A stretch of DNA of 12,678 nucleotides. Origin: JAKQDH01 sp029558835. Lineage in GTDB: Bacteria; Planctomycetota; Phycisphaerae; UBA1845. Position 1 is the stretch's first letter. Every line of letters begins with the position of its first letter. Of this stretch, positions 4,896-11,863 are shown piece by piece. Where the stretch lies: NCBI GenBank assembly GCA_035356615.1, contig DAOQSN010000064.1, positions 1 to 12,678 of the forward strand, read 5' to 3'. Under the pieces are notes generated by a model that ran no database searches, was not told the origin of the DNA, and saw nothing but the letters and a program-made list of their open reading frames with translations. A program made the translations under genes and the position numbers.

Positions 4896-7797
4896 CCGGT
4901 GGGCGCGGCGACCCTCGGGGCGCACGGTGGCCGCCGTCGTGTCGGTGGGCGTCGCGGTGGCGGCCGTTGTCGTCATCACCACGCTGCAAGAAACGGCCAA
5001 TCGCGCGATCGTTGACGTCGTCGTGCATGAGTGGTTCGGCGGCAGCGCTCACCTGGCGATTCACCCACCCGGTGCGCATTGGGGCAGCCTGGAGCGGTCC
5101 CTCGCCGAAGACGTGGCCGAGCTTCCCGGCGTGGCGGCCGTGACGGCGCGGTTGCAGCGCGCCGTGTACGCCACACCGGTGCAGGCGGACGCGGCGGCGC
5201 CGGGCCCGCGCGTCGAGGAGCTGGACGCGCTGGGGATCGACCCGCGTACGGAGGGGTCCTTTCTTCACTTGCCGCAGTTGCAGGGACGCATGTTGCAGCC
5301 CGACGAGCGCGGCGTCGTCATTCTGGAACGGGCGACGGCCGCGAGCTGGAATCTCGGGCTCGGCGACACCATCCGCATGTACCTGGCCCCGGGCAGCCGC
5401 GATCTGACCATCATCGGCCTGATTGAGAACGTGCGGATCGCCATGTTCCAGCGGCCCATCGCTTACGTCGCCATCGCCGATCTGGAGGAGCTGCGTCAGC
5501 AGGCCGGCGGGGCATCGGTCATCTACGTCCTCGCCCGCGACGCGACGAGCCAGGGCATCCAGACGGTCGAGGCGCAGTTGAACCAGTTGCTGCACGAGCG
5601 GCAGCTTCCGTATCGCGTGGAATCGTCGGCCGCCCAGCAGGAGCTGCTGGAAGAAGCCCAGCGGCTGACGCGTCTGGGGCTGATGCTGGTGGCCTTCCTG
5701 GTGCTGCTCACCGCATTCTTCATCATTCTGACCACGATGAGCGCCAGCCTGGCGGAACGCAACCGCCAGTTAGGCATGCTGCGCTGCCTCGGTCTGACGC
5801 GCGGCCAGCTTACCACGCTGGTGCTGGTAGAACTGTTGCCGCTGGGCGTGGCGGGCACGATCGTGGGGGTGGCCCTGGGCATCGGCGGCGTCGCCCTGAT
5901 GGGCCGGTTGCTGCGATTTACCCAGGACTTCGTCCCGCAGGTGGTGCTCAGTGAGTGGGGACTCGGGCTGGCCGTCGTCAGTGGATTGGCTACCACTCTG
6001 GTGGCGGCCTTGATCCTGGTGGCCCAGGTGGCCCGCCTGTCGCCGCTGGCGGCCGTCTTGAGAGAGGCACGCCCGGCGCGCGTGGCGTACCTTGTGGTGG
6101 CCGCGGTCGTGGGGGTGGCGGCCATTGCCGCGCAGGAGTGGATGAGTCGCCCGGTGCGGGCAAACGCATGGTTGCAGCCGGCGTATGCGTTCACGGGGCT
6201 GATGGCGGGGTACGTGGGGTACGCGCTGATCGTGCCGGCGCTCGTCATGCTGATCGGCCGGCCGGTGGCGCGGCTCGTGGCCCCGGTCTTGCGCCTGCCG
6301 CCGAAGCTGGCCAGCGACCCGAGCTATGCCGGGCAATCGCCGTGGCGGGCGGCCGGGGTGTGCTGGATGCTGCTGGTCGGCGTGTCGCTGATCGCCTACG
6401 TGGCGGTGCGTGTGGAAAGCGTGATGACCATCTGGAACTTCCCGGCCGCGTTGCCGCAGACTTTCGTCTGGGCCGAGGACTACGTGCCGGCGGAGAACAT
6501 CGATGCGGTGCGCCGGCTTCCGGGGGTGACGCAGTGCACCGCCCTGGTGGACGTGGGCTGCGAACTCGAACGCGTCGGGGGCGGGCCCGCGCGGGGCAGT
6601 ACGATCGTCGATCGGTTGCTGCGGAAGTTCACCCGGCCGGTGTTCGTGGCCGGGGAGGCGGACGAGCTGCTGGCGATCATGAAGGTGGACCTGGCCGAGG
6701 GCAACTGGACCGACGCCCGGGTGAAACTGGAGCGCGGCGGCTATGTGCTGATTCCCACGCAAACCGCCACGCAGCACGACCTGCACTTAGGCGATCGGGT
6801 GGAGGTTCGCATCGGGAAGCGCGAGGCGGAGTTCCAGATTGCGGGCGTAGCTCACTCGGCCGCGTTCGATCTCGCGGTCGATTTCTTCCAGGCGGGCAGC
6901 TACATGGAGCTTGCCGGTGCTTCCGCGGTGCTCGGCACCCGGGCTGACCTGCGCGAGAAGTTCGGCCTGGATGTGGCGTCCCTTTTTCTATGCAACGTGG
7001 ATGTGCCGCCGACGCCCCGGCCGGCGGACTTCGAGCGTTCGCGGCTGCCCAACCCGTTCGACGCGCCGGCGGTAGCTGCGGCCGTGCTGCGCTGGGGCGA
7101 CGCCGTACCGCACGAGGCGGGCGCGTTGGCGGCCTGTCGGGCCGAGCTGCAAGCCTGGGTGGCCGCGCCGGACGAGGCGGTCCTTTCGGCCGCCGCCCGC
7201 GAGCTGCTGCAGCGCTGGGTCAACGCCCTGGATTACATCCGCAAGCGGTGGACGCGTTTCAGCGCCGACGAGGACTGGTACGCTTTCAAGGAACGACTGG
7301 TGCTCTGCCGCATCGCGGCGACGATCGACCGGCCGGCGGCCGTGCTCGGCTCGCTGGAACGCCTCACCCAGTGGTTCCAACGAACGGTGCGCACCGCGGC
7401 CAACATCGCCACCTGGATTCCCTCGATTGCCCTGTTCGTGGCCATCCTGGGCATCGCCAACCTGATGCTCGTCAGCGTGCGGGCGCGGGCTCGGGCGCTG
7501 GCCATTCTGCACGCGGTGGGCGCGCTGCGCTCGCAGGTCCTGCGCCTGGTGTTGCTGGAGGCGATCACGCTGGGGCTCATCGGCGGGGCGGTGGGGCTGA
7601 CCTTTGGCATTCGCCTGGCCGTCAACGTGGATGCCGTCGTCGGGCGGCTTACCGGGTATGGCGCGCGACTGGTGGTGCCTTACGCGACTCTCGGTCAGGC
7701 CGTGTTACTCACCGTCATCGTCTGCATGGTCGCGGCGCTGCCGCCCGCGCGCCTGGCGGCCCGCACCAACGTCATCGACGCGCTGCATACCACCTGA
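4846..7797 (+). CDS. FtsX-family ABC permease, 10 TM, two extracytoplasmic domains
   Basis: This is the membrane partner of the upstream ATPase, 983 residues from ATG 4846. That start is preferred because GGCAGGA (4831-4837) is spaced about eight bases before it; ATG 4837 and 4795 are in-frame alternatives. TM1 spans about 27-46 and is followed by a MacB-like periplasmic domain (47-275). The first FtsX core has TM2-4 (278-396) with the cytoplasmic coupling motif ERNRQLGMLRCLGLTRGQL. TM5-7 (412-522) follow, then a second extracytoplasmic domain (525-855), and the second FtsX core has TM8-10 (857-968) with RARALAILHAVGALRSQVL. Two FtsX units in one chain mean a homodimer is not needed, unlike MacB. 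The second domain contains an unusual helical, Trp/Arg/Ala-rich segment at about 724-849 before TM8, with no MacB counterpart that I know. A role in export or lipoprotein/lipid extraction is inferred from the family. A hairpin begins right at its stop. Confidence 0.9.
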   Translation: MRHWWQLATRNWRSGHSRWARRPSGRTVAAVVSVGVAVAAVVVITTLQETANRAIVDVVVHEWFGGSAHLAIHPPGAHWGSLERSLAEDVAELPGVAAVTARLQRAVYATPVQADAAAPGPRVEELDALGIDPRTEGSFLHLPQLQGRMLQPDERGVVILERATAASWNLGLGDTIRMYLAPGSRDLTIIGLIENVRIAMFQRPIAYVAIADLEELRQQAGGASVIYVLARDATSQGIQTVEAQLNQLLHERQLPYRVESSAAQQELLEEAQRLTRLGLMLVAFLVLLTAFFIILTTMSASLAERNRQLGMLRCLGLTRGQLTTLVLVELLPLGVAGTIVGVALGIGGVALMGRLLRFTQDFVPQVVLSEWGLGLAVVSGLATTLVAALILVAQVARLSPLAAVLREARPARVAYLVVAAVVGVAAIAAQEWMSRPVRANAWLQPAYAFTGLMAGYVGYALIVPALVMLIGRPVARLVAPVLRLPPKLASDPSYAGQSPWRAAGVCWMLLVGVSLIAYVAVRVESVMTIWNFPAALPQTFVWAEDYVPAENIDAVRRLPGVTQCTALVDVGCELERVGGGPARGSTIVDRLLRKFTRPVFVAGEADELLAIMKVDLAEGNWTDARVKLERGGYVLIPTQTATQHDLHLGDRVEVRIGKREAEFQIAGVAHSAAFDLAVDFFQAGSYMELAGASAVLGTRADLREKFGLDVASLFLCNVDVPPTPRPADFERSRLPNPFDAPAVAAAVLRWGDAVPHEAGALAACRAELQAWVAAPDEAVLSAAARELLQRWVNALDYIRKRWTRFSADEDWYAFKERLVLCRIAATIDRPAAVLGSLERLTQWFQRTVRTAANIATWIPSIALFVAILGIANLMLVSVRARARALAILHAVGALRSQVLRLVLLEAITLGLIGGAVGLTFGIRLAVNVDAVVGRLTGYGARLVVPYATLGQAVLLTVIVCMVAALPPARLAARTNVIDALHTT

Positions 7798-7852
7798 AAA
7801 CGGGGACGCAGCTTGTTTTCGCAACGATCGAAAACTGGCTGCGTCCCCGTTT
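7798..7852. terminator. Long REP-like hairpin, probable bidirectional terminator
   Basis: The outer arms AAACGGGGACGCAGC (7798-7812) and GCTGCGTCCCCGTTT (7838-7852) pair perfectly over 15 bp. After a two-base internal mismatch, the inner arms GTTTTCG (7815-7821) and CGAAAAC (7829-7835) pair over 7 bp around a 7-nt loop. The element begins one base after the permease stop and ends one base before the stop of the convergent diguanylate cyclase. GC arms ending in TTT on the plus strand and TTTT on the minus strand suit transcription termination in both directions. Its nested, nearly gap-filling form also resembles REP/BIME-type palindromes, which would make it a dispersed repeat. Confidence 0.75.
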
Positions 7853-7853
7853 C

Positions 7854-9212
7854 TCATGCCGCCGTGACAACGGCGTTCTTGCCGCGATGCTTGGCTTCGT
7901 ACAGGGCGGCATCGGCGCGGGCCGTCAGTTCCGCACAATCGGCGTTGGGGTGCGAGGACAGGGCGACCACGCCGGCGCTGAGGCTGGGGGGGCACGGTGT
8001 ACGCAACACCTGGGCGTATTGGTGAAACAGCTTGGTGATGCGCTCGGTAATGAGCACGGCCTGCCGCGGCCCCGTGCCGGCCAGCAGCAGCATGAACTCG
8101 TCGCCGCCGTAGCGGACCGCGGCATCGTCGTGCCGCAGCGCCCCGCGCAGCAGCGCTCCCAGAAACCGGAGCAGCTCGTCACCCGCCGCGTGCCCGCACG
8201 CGTCGTTGTGCTGTTTGAAGTTGTCCACGTCCAGCATGACGATGGAGAAGTCGCAACCGGCGTCGCGCTGCTTGCCGACAAACTGCTCCAGCTCGCTCTC
8301 CAGGAAGCGGCGATTGCGCAGCCCCGTGAGCGGGTCGATCAGGGTCTGCTCTTTTACCCGCTGCAACTGACGCTCGAAGCCGATTTCGCAGGCCCGAAGC
8401 TGCTCGCGGCTGCGTTGTTGCACGTCGTGCAGGCGGGTCTCCGAGTTGCTTGCCCGCCCGTACAGCTCGAGCACGCGCCGCTGCAACTCGCGGGTCTCCC
8501 ACCATTCACTCCCGGGCAATTCGGCCACCATTTTCGCCAGCGGCTTCTTCTGCTCCACCGCCTCGCTGAGCGCGCAGAGCGGGGCGGCCACCCGTCGCTT
8601 GAACCACGCACACAGCAGGTGCCCCGCGAACAACGCAATCGACACCATCGCCAGCGCGAACCCCGTCGTCACCCCAAGCTGGTCGTGCCACCACGGCCGT
8701 CGGGCAAGCAGCACCACCGCCCGACGCGCCGACGGACCCGAGGCGCCATCCAGCGTCACGTTCGCTCCCCAAACCGGAACCCGCTGACCGCCGACCTCCA
8801 GCACGCTCGCCACGGCCTGGTCTGCTGCAACGCACGCGGGCAGCAACGCCTGGCGGCACGCCGGCCGCTCTGGGTAAGCCGCGTCAATGTTGCCCTGCGC
8901 GTCCAGCGTCGCCACCGCCAGCACTTCACGGTGCCGCGACCGCATGGCTTCTATGGATTCCGATTCGGCCGCCGGCTGCCCCGGACGGATGACGCTGGCG
9001 TACGCCTGGGCCTGCTTCCATGCCGCGCGGCGGGCCTGGCGACGTTGCATCTCGTAGCCGCCGCCCGCAAACAGCGCCACGGCCGTCAGTGCCACGACCG
9101 CCGTCGTGCCCTGCGCGCGGAGCCAGAACGTGGGTACCAACCGAGCCGCCCCGTGCCTTGCCGCTGGGGTTTCGTCGCGTCGCTGCGCTGGGCGACCGGC
9201 GCATTCGGTCAA
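7854..9212 (-). CDS. Membrane-anchored diguanylate cyclase (GGDEF)
   Basis: It makes cyclic di-GMP from two GTP at the inner face of the membrane. From TTG 9212 it is 452 residues; the start is uncertain, with GGGAG about eight bases upstream as a possible ribosome site. Residues 35-51 form TM1 (GTTAVVALTAVALFAGG). Residues 55-176 are a periplasmic sensor of unknown ligand. TM2 spans about 181-203 (VTTGFALAMVSIALFAGHLL). A HAMP-like stretch and a coiled coil (about 206-288) lead to the catalytic domain: DPLTGLRNRRF (293-303), metal-binding LDVDNFKQHND (327-337), CGHAAGDELLR, and the active site RYGGDEF (367-373). The product-inhibition I-site RxxD is present as R360-H-D-D363 at the right spacing. 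No EAL domain is attached, so it should be an active, feedback-inhibited cyclase. It stands alone, convergent with the ABC operon. Output targets are not visible here. Confidence 0.92.
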   Translation of the reverse strand: MTECAGRPAQRRDETPAARHGAARLVPTFWLRAQGTTAVVALTAVALFAGGGYEMQRRQARRAAWKQAQAYASVIRPGQPAAESESIEAMRSRHREVLAVATLDAQGNIDAAYPERPACRQALLPACVAADQAVASVLEVGGQRVPVWGANVTLDGASGPSARRAVVLLARRPWWHDQLGVTTGFALAMVSIALFAGHLLCAWFKRRVAAPLCALSEAVEQKKPLAKMVAELPGSEWWETRELQRRVLELYGRASNSETRLHDVQQRSREQLRACEIGFERQLQRVKEQTLIDPLTGLRNRRFLESELEQFVGKQRDAGCDFSIVMLDVDNFKQHNDACGHAAGDELLRFLGALLRGALRHDDAAVRYGGDEFMLLLAGTGPRQAVLITERITKLFHQYAQVLRTPCPPSLSAGVVALSSHPNADCAELTARADAALYEAKHRGKNAVVTAA

Positions 9213-9769
9213 AGGCTTCGCTCCCGCTCAAGTAACGCCAAGGATGACTGCCCGGCACTCGCCAGGGACGCATGGCGTCGGCCCCCTCGCGGCCGACGTG
9301 GAAATTGCCAAGACTCACGAGCTTCCCAACAGCCCGACTGAACCGTGAGTCCGGCGACGGCTCCGGGGGCCGTGCGCGCAGCCCGCCTCCCGCCCCCCGG
9401 CGACGGCGCGCGGTCCCACCCACTCCCGATAACGTAGGCACCGACCACCACGGGGGATCAGTCAAGTCTACAATTCAGCGTGGCTGCGGGGCGCTGCGGC
9501 ATCGCGCGCACGTCTGGCGGCGGGGCGTTCAAGCGGTCCCCTCGGTCCGCCGCACGCCGTGACCTCTGGAACGAGTGGCATGGCCAAGCGCAACGCCGCC
9601 ACGCGCTGCCTCACATGTGCGACTCGGCTGTGGCCGCGACAGACCGGCGCTCGCTGATGCAGGCTGGGGCATACTGCTTCTGGATGGTTGATCGAATAGG
9701 TACGCTCTGGGACGCTCGGCGCCGCGTCGACGACACCGCGCCGTCCTATCACCAACTCTTCCTGTTGCA
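9213..9769. other. 557-bp intergenic region, structured upstream of the cyclase; no convincing gene
   Basis: Small frames exist on both strands around 9468-9788 but have no ribosome site, no family likeness and GC-shadow composition. The part nearest the cyclase is structured: stem CGTCGGCC/GGCCGACG (9276-9283/9291-9298), stem GACTCACG/CGTGAGTC (9312-9319/9344-9351), and an 11-bp direct repeat CCGGCGACGGC at 9351 and 9397. On the minus strand the first two would lie in the cyclase leader. The motif CTTCGCTCCCGCTC (9216-9229) is a near copy, in reverse, of a repeat at 11709-11722. The remaining 9480-9769 shows nothing I can name. Confidence 0.45.
9276..9351 (-). promoter_or_regulatory. Two-stem structured element in the cyclase leader
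   Basis: Reading the minus strand, a perfect 8-bp stem GACTCACG/CGTGAGTC with a 24-nt loop (9344-9351/9312-9319) is followed by a perfect 8-bp stem CGTCGGCC/GGCCGACG with a 7-nt loop (9291-9298/9276-9283). It lies 64 bases before the cyclase TTG. I do not find the consensus of the cyclic-di-GMP-I riboswitch or another known class, so a cis-acting role is only inferred from position and folding. Confidence 0.3.
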
Positions 9770-10537
9770 CTACTTACGGGGAACTTGACCTGCCTGTGGC
9801 GTTGGCGCGCCCGTAGTAGCTACACTGAGCAAGCCGACGCCGGCGCAGAAGGCGATGGCGGCCGTCTCGGTGCGCAGAACCAGCGGCCCCAGGTGCACGA
9901 GCGGAACGTTCGCCTCAGCGGCCGCGCTCAGCTCCTCCTCCGTCCACCCCCCCTCCGGTCCGATCCACGCCAGCACCGCGTCCAAGTTTCCGTGGGTGCG
10001 ACACCAATCCGCCAGCGACCGTGCCGTTTCGTGCTGTCCAAGCATCACCACCGTGTCGAACTCGCTGCGCCGCGACCAGGCACCGGCAAACGTCTGAGGT
10101 CGCTCGACTTGGGGCACCCACGCCCGGCCGCACTGCTTGGCGGCCTCCACCCCCCGGCGAAACCACTTCGCGCTCGCCTCCCCACGCGGCATGACGCAGC
10201 TATGCGCGGTCGTGATCGGCCAGATGCCCGCTACGCCGAGTTCCGTGCACTTCTCGATCAGGTATCCCTGGCGATGCTGCTTGGGCATGGCCACGGCCAG
10301 GGTCAGCCGGCAGGGCAGGTCGAAGGGCCGGCTCATCCGCTCCTCGATTCGAACCTCCACCCGGCGGGACCCGACCCGCTCGAACACCGCCCGCGCCTCG
10401 TGTCCTTCGCCGTCGAAAAGCACCACCGGCTCGCCCGGCCGCGCCCGCAGCACCGACGCGGCGTGGTGGACCTCCTCGACGGGGAGGCTCGGCGACCCTG
10501 CCGCCAGATCTGGGCAATACAAACGCGGGATTCTCAC
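9770..10537 (-). CDS. rsmE: 16S rRNA (uracil1498-N3)-methyltransferase RsmE
   Basis: RsmE methylates N3 of U1498 in 16S rRNA of the 30S subunit using S-adenosylmethionine. GTG 10537 is chosen because it yields VRIPRLYCPD, which lines up with the RsmE N-terminus (MRIPRIYHPE in E. coli); the frame runs 22 codons further to GTG 10603 without family likeness. The protein has 255 residues, close to the usual 240-250. The N-terminal PUA-like RNA-binding part (1-70) includes HHAASVLRARPGEPVVLFDG. The SPOUT (trefoil-knot) methyltransferase part shows EKCTELGV (95-102), EAAKQCGR (131-138), WIGPEGGWTEEE (191-202) and LGPLVLRTETAA (216-227), the SAM-binding knot. All signature motifs are intact. It is a stand-alone gene, divergent from the next one; in many bacteria rsmE sits near prmA or dnaJ, which is not seen here. 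Confidence 0.95.
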   Translation of the reverse strand: MRIPRLYCPDLAAGSPSLPVEEVHHAASVLRARPGEPVVLFDGEGHEARAVFERVGSRRVEVRIEERMSRPFDLPCRLTLAVAMPKQHRQGYLIEKCTELGVAGIWPITTAHSCVMPRGEASAKWFRRGVEAAKQCGRAWVPQVERPQTFAGAWSRRSEFDTVVMLGQHETARSLADWCRTHGNLDAVLAWIGPEGGWTEEELSAAAEANVPLVHLGPLVLRTETAAIAFCAGVGLLSVATTGAPTPQAGQVPRK

Positions 10538-10837
10538 AGCGTCAGCATCCGGTTCGCCGAGCGGCCGCCCGGTCACCCGTACCGCCCCTGCATCCCCCGC
10601 CACGCACGTTCCGCACGACGCCTTATCCTACGCCCGCCGCGGGGTCCAACGCCACCCTTGCCGGTAGTGCTGTGAACGCGGCCCCCGCTGCCCGTCAGTG
10701 CGGACTCACGTCACGCCCCGGCGGGGACGATAATCCACCTGCGCAGCCTGTCCGGCCCTGCGAACCGCCTCCCGAGACGGTCCGGCCGGATTGTGCGCCC
10801 AACGCCGTTCGCGTGGGGCGCGGCTTGAGTTGGATCC
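10538..10837. other. Divergent intergenic region between rsmE and the tail-anchored protein gene
   Basis: This gap must hold the promoters of two divergent genes. On the plus strand GATAAT (10729-10734) matches 5/6 of a -10 box but has no good -35 box. On the minus strand TAGGAT (10630-10625) matches 4/6. A 10-bp perfect palindrome, TCCGGCCGGA, lies at 10782-10791 within the possible leader of the downstream gene. No small gene is convincing. Confidence 0.35.
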
Positions 10838-11680
10838 ATGAGCGACGAACCCCCCATGGTCCCGCCGGAAGGCAGCCCGCCGGATTCACCGGATGAAGTC
10901 GGGCTGGGCGCTTACAGCGAGCGCGAACTCGACGAGATGCTGTTGCAGGCCGCCTCGCTCGCCTCCGAGCTTGCCGACGAGAAGCTCCCCGTTCCGGAAC
11001 CGCTCCCGGCGAAGTCGTCCGATAGCGTGCTCGACGACAACCGCGATACCGTGGCCAACGTGGACGCCGAACTCGCCCACATGGAACAACTCATGGGGCA
11101 GGCAACGTCCCAGCTTGAGGCTGCGGGCGAAACGCCGGCGGAGGCTCCTGCCCCGGGTGCCGATGCCCCCGTTGACCCTGGGGCACCACCACCGACCGAA
11201 TCTACTGCGCCCTCGCCGGCACCGCCCGCCGACATGGACGAAGACGCCACGCTACAGCCGGACGAGCAACAACTACTCGAGAGCGTTGCCCAAGCTGACC
11301 AGCCCGGGGCACCTGCCGCCAGCGCGGGCGCTGGCGACGGCATCGGCATAACCGCTGAGGACCTCGCCGCCATCGGCGGTGCGGGTAGCGCCGACGCCAT
11401 CCCCGATCTGGGCGACGGCTCCGAGCCAACGCCGGAGCCTGCCCCGCTGAGCCCGCCCGGCGCGGCCGCGTCTGCCGCCCCGGCCGGAACGACACCCGCC
11501 GAAAGGCCGCCGCTGCTTGACCGCCTGCTGGCTGCCTGCCTCGCGCCGGTGCTGCGCCTGCTGAACCTGCTCGACGCCCCGTTCCGCAAGGTACCCTTAT
11601 GCGTCAAGCAGATTCTCGGCTACCTCGGCCTGGCCACACTCGGTACCGCCATCGTCGCACTCCTCTTCGCCCTCCTGTAA
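10838..11680 (+). CDS. Acidic Pro/Ala-rich protein with C-terminal membrane anchor, function unknown
   Basis: I do not recognise a family over this 280-residue protein. Its N-terminal part (25-95) is acidic and probably helical: YSERELDEMLLQAASLASEL (26-45) and VDAELAHMEQLMGQATSQLE (75-94). A long disordered Pro/Ala/Asp/Glu-rich middle (96-222) contains two short helix-like islands, PDEQQLLESVAQAD (141-154) and ITAEDLAAIGGA (171-182). The C-terminus has an amphipathic helix (PPLLDRLLAACLAPVLRLLNLLDAPFRK, about 224-251) and a terminal transmembrane helix (257-280) ending at the last residue. There is no signal peptide, so it is probably tail-anchored with its N-terminus in the cytoplasm. The first helix resembles the short SxxELDxxL docking motifs seen in switch and partner proteins, which is speculative. 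ATG 10838 has only a weak upstream purine stretch (TTGAGTTGGATCC). Similar planctomycete proteins of unknown role are likely to exist. Confidence 0.8.
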   Translation: MSDEPPMVPPEGSPPDSPDEVGLGAYSERELDEMLLQAASLASELADEKLPVPEPLPAKSSDSVLDDNRDTVANVDAELAHMEQLMGQATSQLEAAGETPAEAPAPGADAPVDPGAPPPTESTAPSPAPPADMDEDATLQPDEQQLLESVAQADQPGAPAASAGAGDGIGITAEDLAAIGGAGSADAIPDLGDGSEPTPEPAPLSPPGAAASAAPAGTTPAERPPLLDRLLAACLAPVLRLLNLLDAPFRKVPLCVKQILGYLGLATLGTAIVALLFALL

Positions 11681-11863
11681 TCTGAGACGCGCCCTGCCTT
11701 CAGAGTCCGAGCGGAAGCGAAGGGGTCCATCCGAGCCCGAGCAGAAGCGAGATCTTCTCTGGTTCTGCAAGGGACGTTTTCGGGTTCTCATGGACTGCCT
11801 CCCAGCGTTTGTTCACAGGGTCTTTGGGGTACTGTTGGTTACCTCCGCGGGCTCGGGCCATCC
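11681..11863. repeat. Flank of the IS110 gene with a two-copy 30-bp-period repeat
   Basis: GAGTCCGAGCGGAAGCGA (11703-11720) recurs as GAGCCCGAGCAGAAGCGA (11733-11750), 16 of 18 bases identical and exactly 30 bp apart. The second copy overlaps short inverted arms AGAAG/CTTCT (11743-11747/11754-11758) and GCAGAA/TTCTGC (11741-11746/11763-11768). The rest, 11770-11863, lies downstream of the transposase stop and should contain the end of the mobile element, whose exact boundary I cannot place without the other end. Confidence 0.5.

Noticed and set aside
5770..6786. 338-codon minus-strand frame inside the permease gene
   Set aside because: Composition is His/Arg/Gln-rich without hydrophobic cores, and the opposite strand encodes clear TM helices and FtsX motifs.
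6990..9341. 783-codon open frame on the plus strand
   Set aside because: It overlaps the permease 3' end and runs antisense through the whole diguanylate cyclase. It has no motifs, is rich in Arg/Gly/His, and is a shadow of GC-rich codon use in the real genes.
9276..9351. Cyclic-di-GMP riboswitch upstream of the cyclase
   Set aside because: The conserved bases of the GEMM-I and GEMM-II classes are not visible, so only an unnamed structured leader is claimed.
9468..9788. Small overlapping frames on both strands (about 100 codons each)
   Set aside because: No ribosome site, no domain and no start context. Both are equally open, as expected from GC-rich non-coding DNA.
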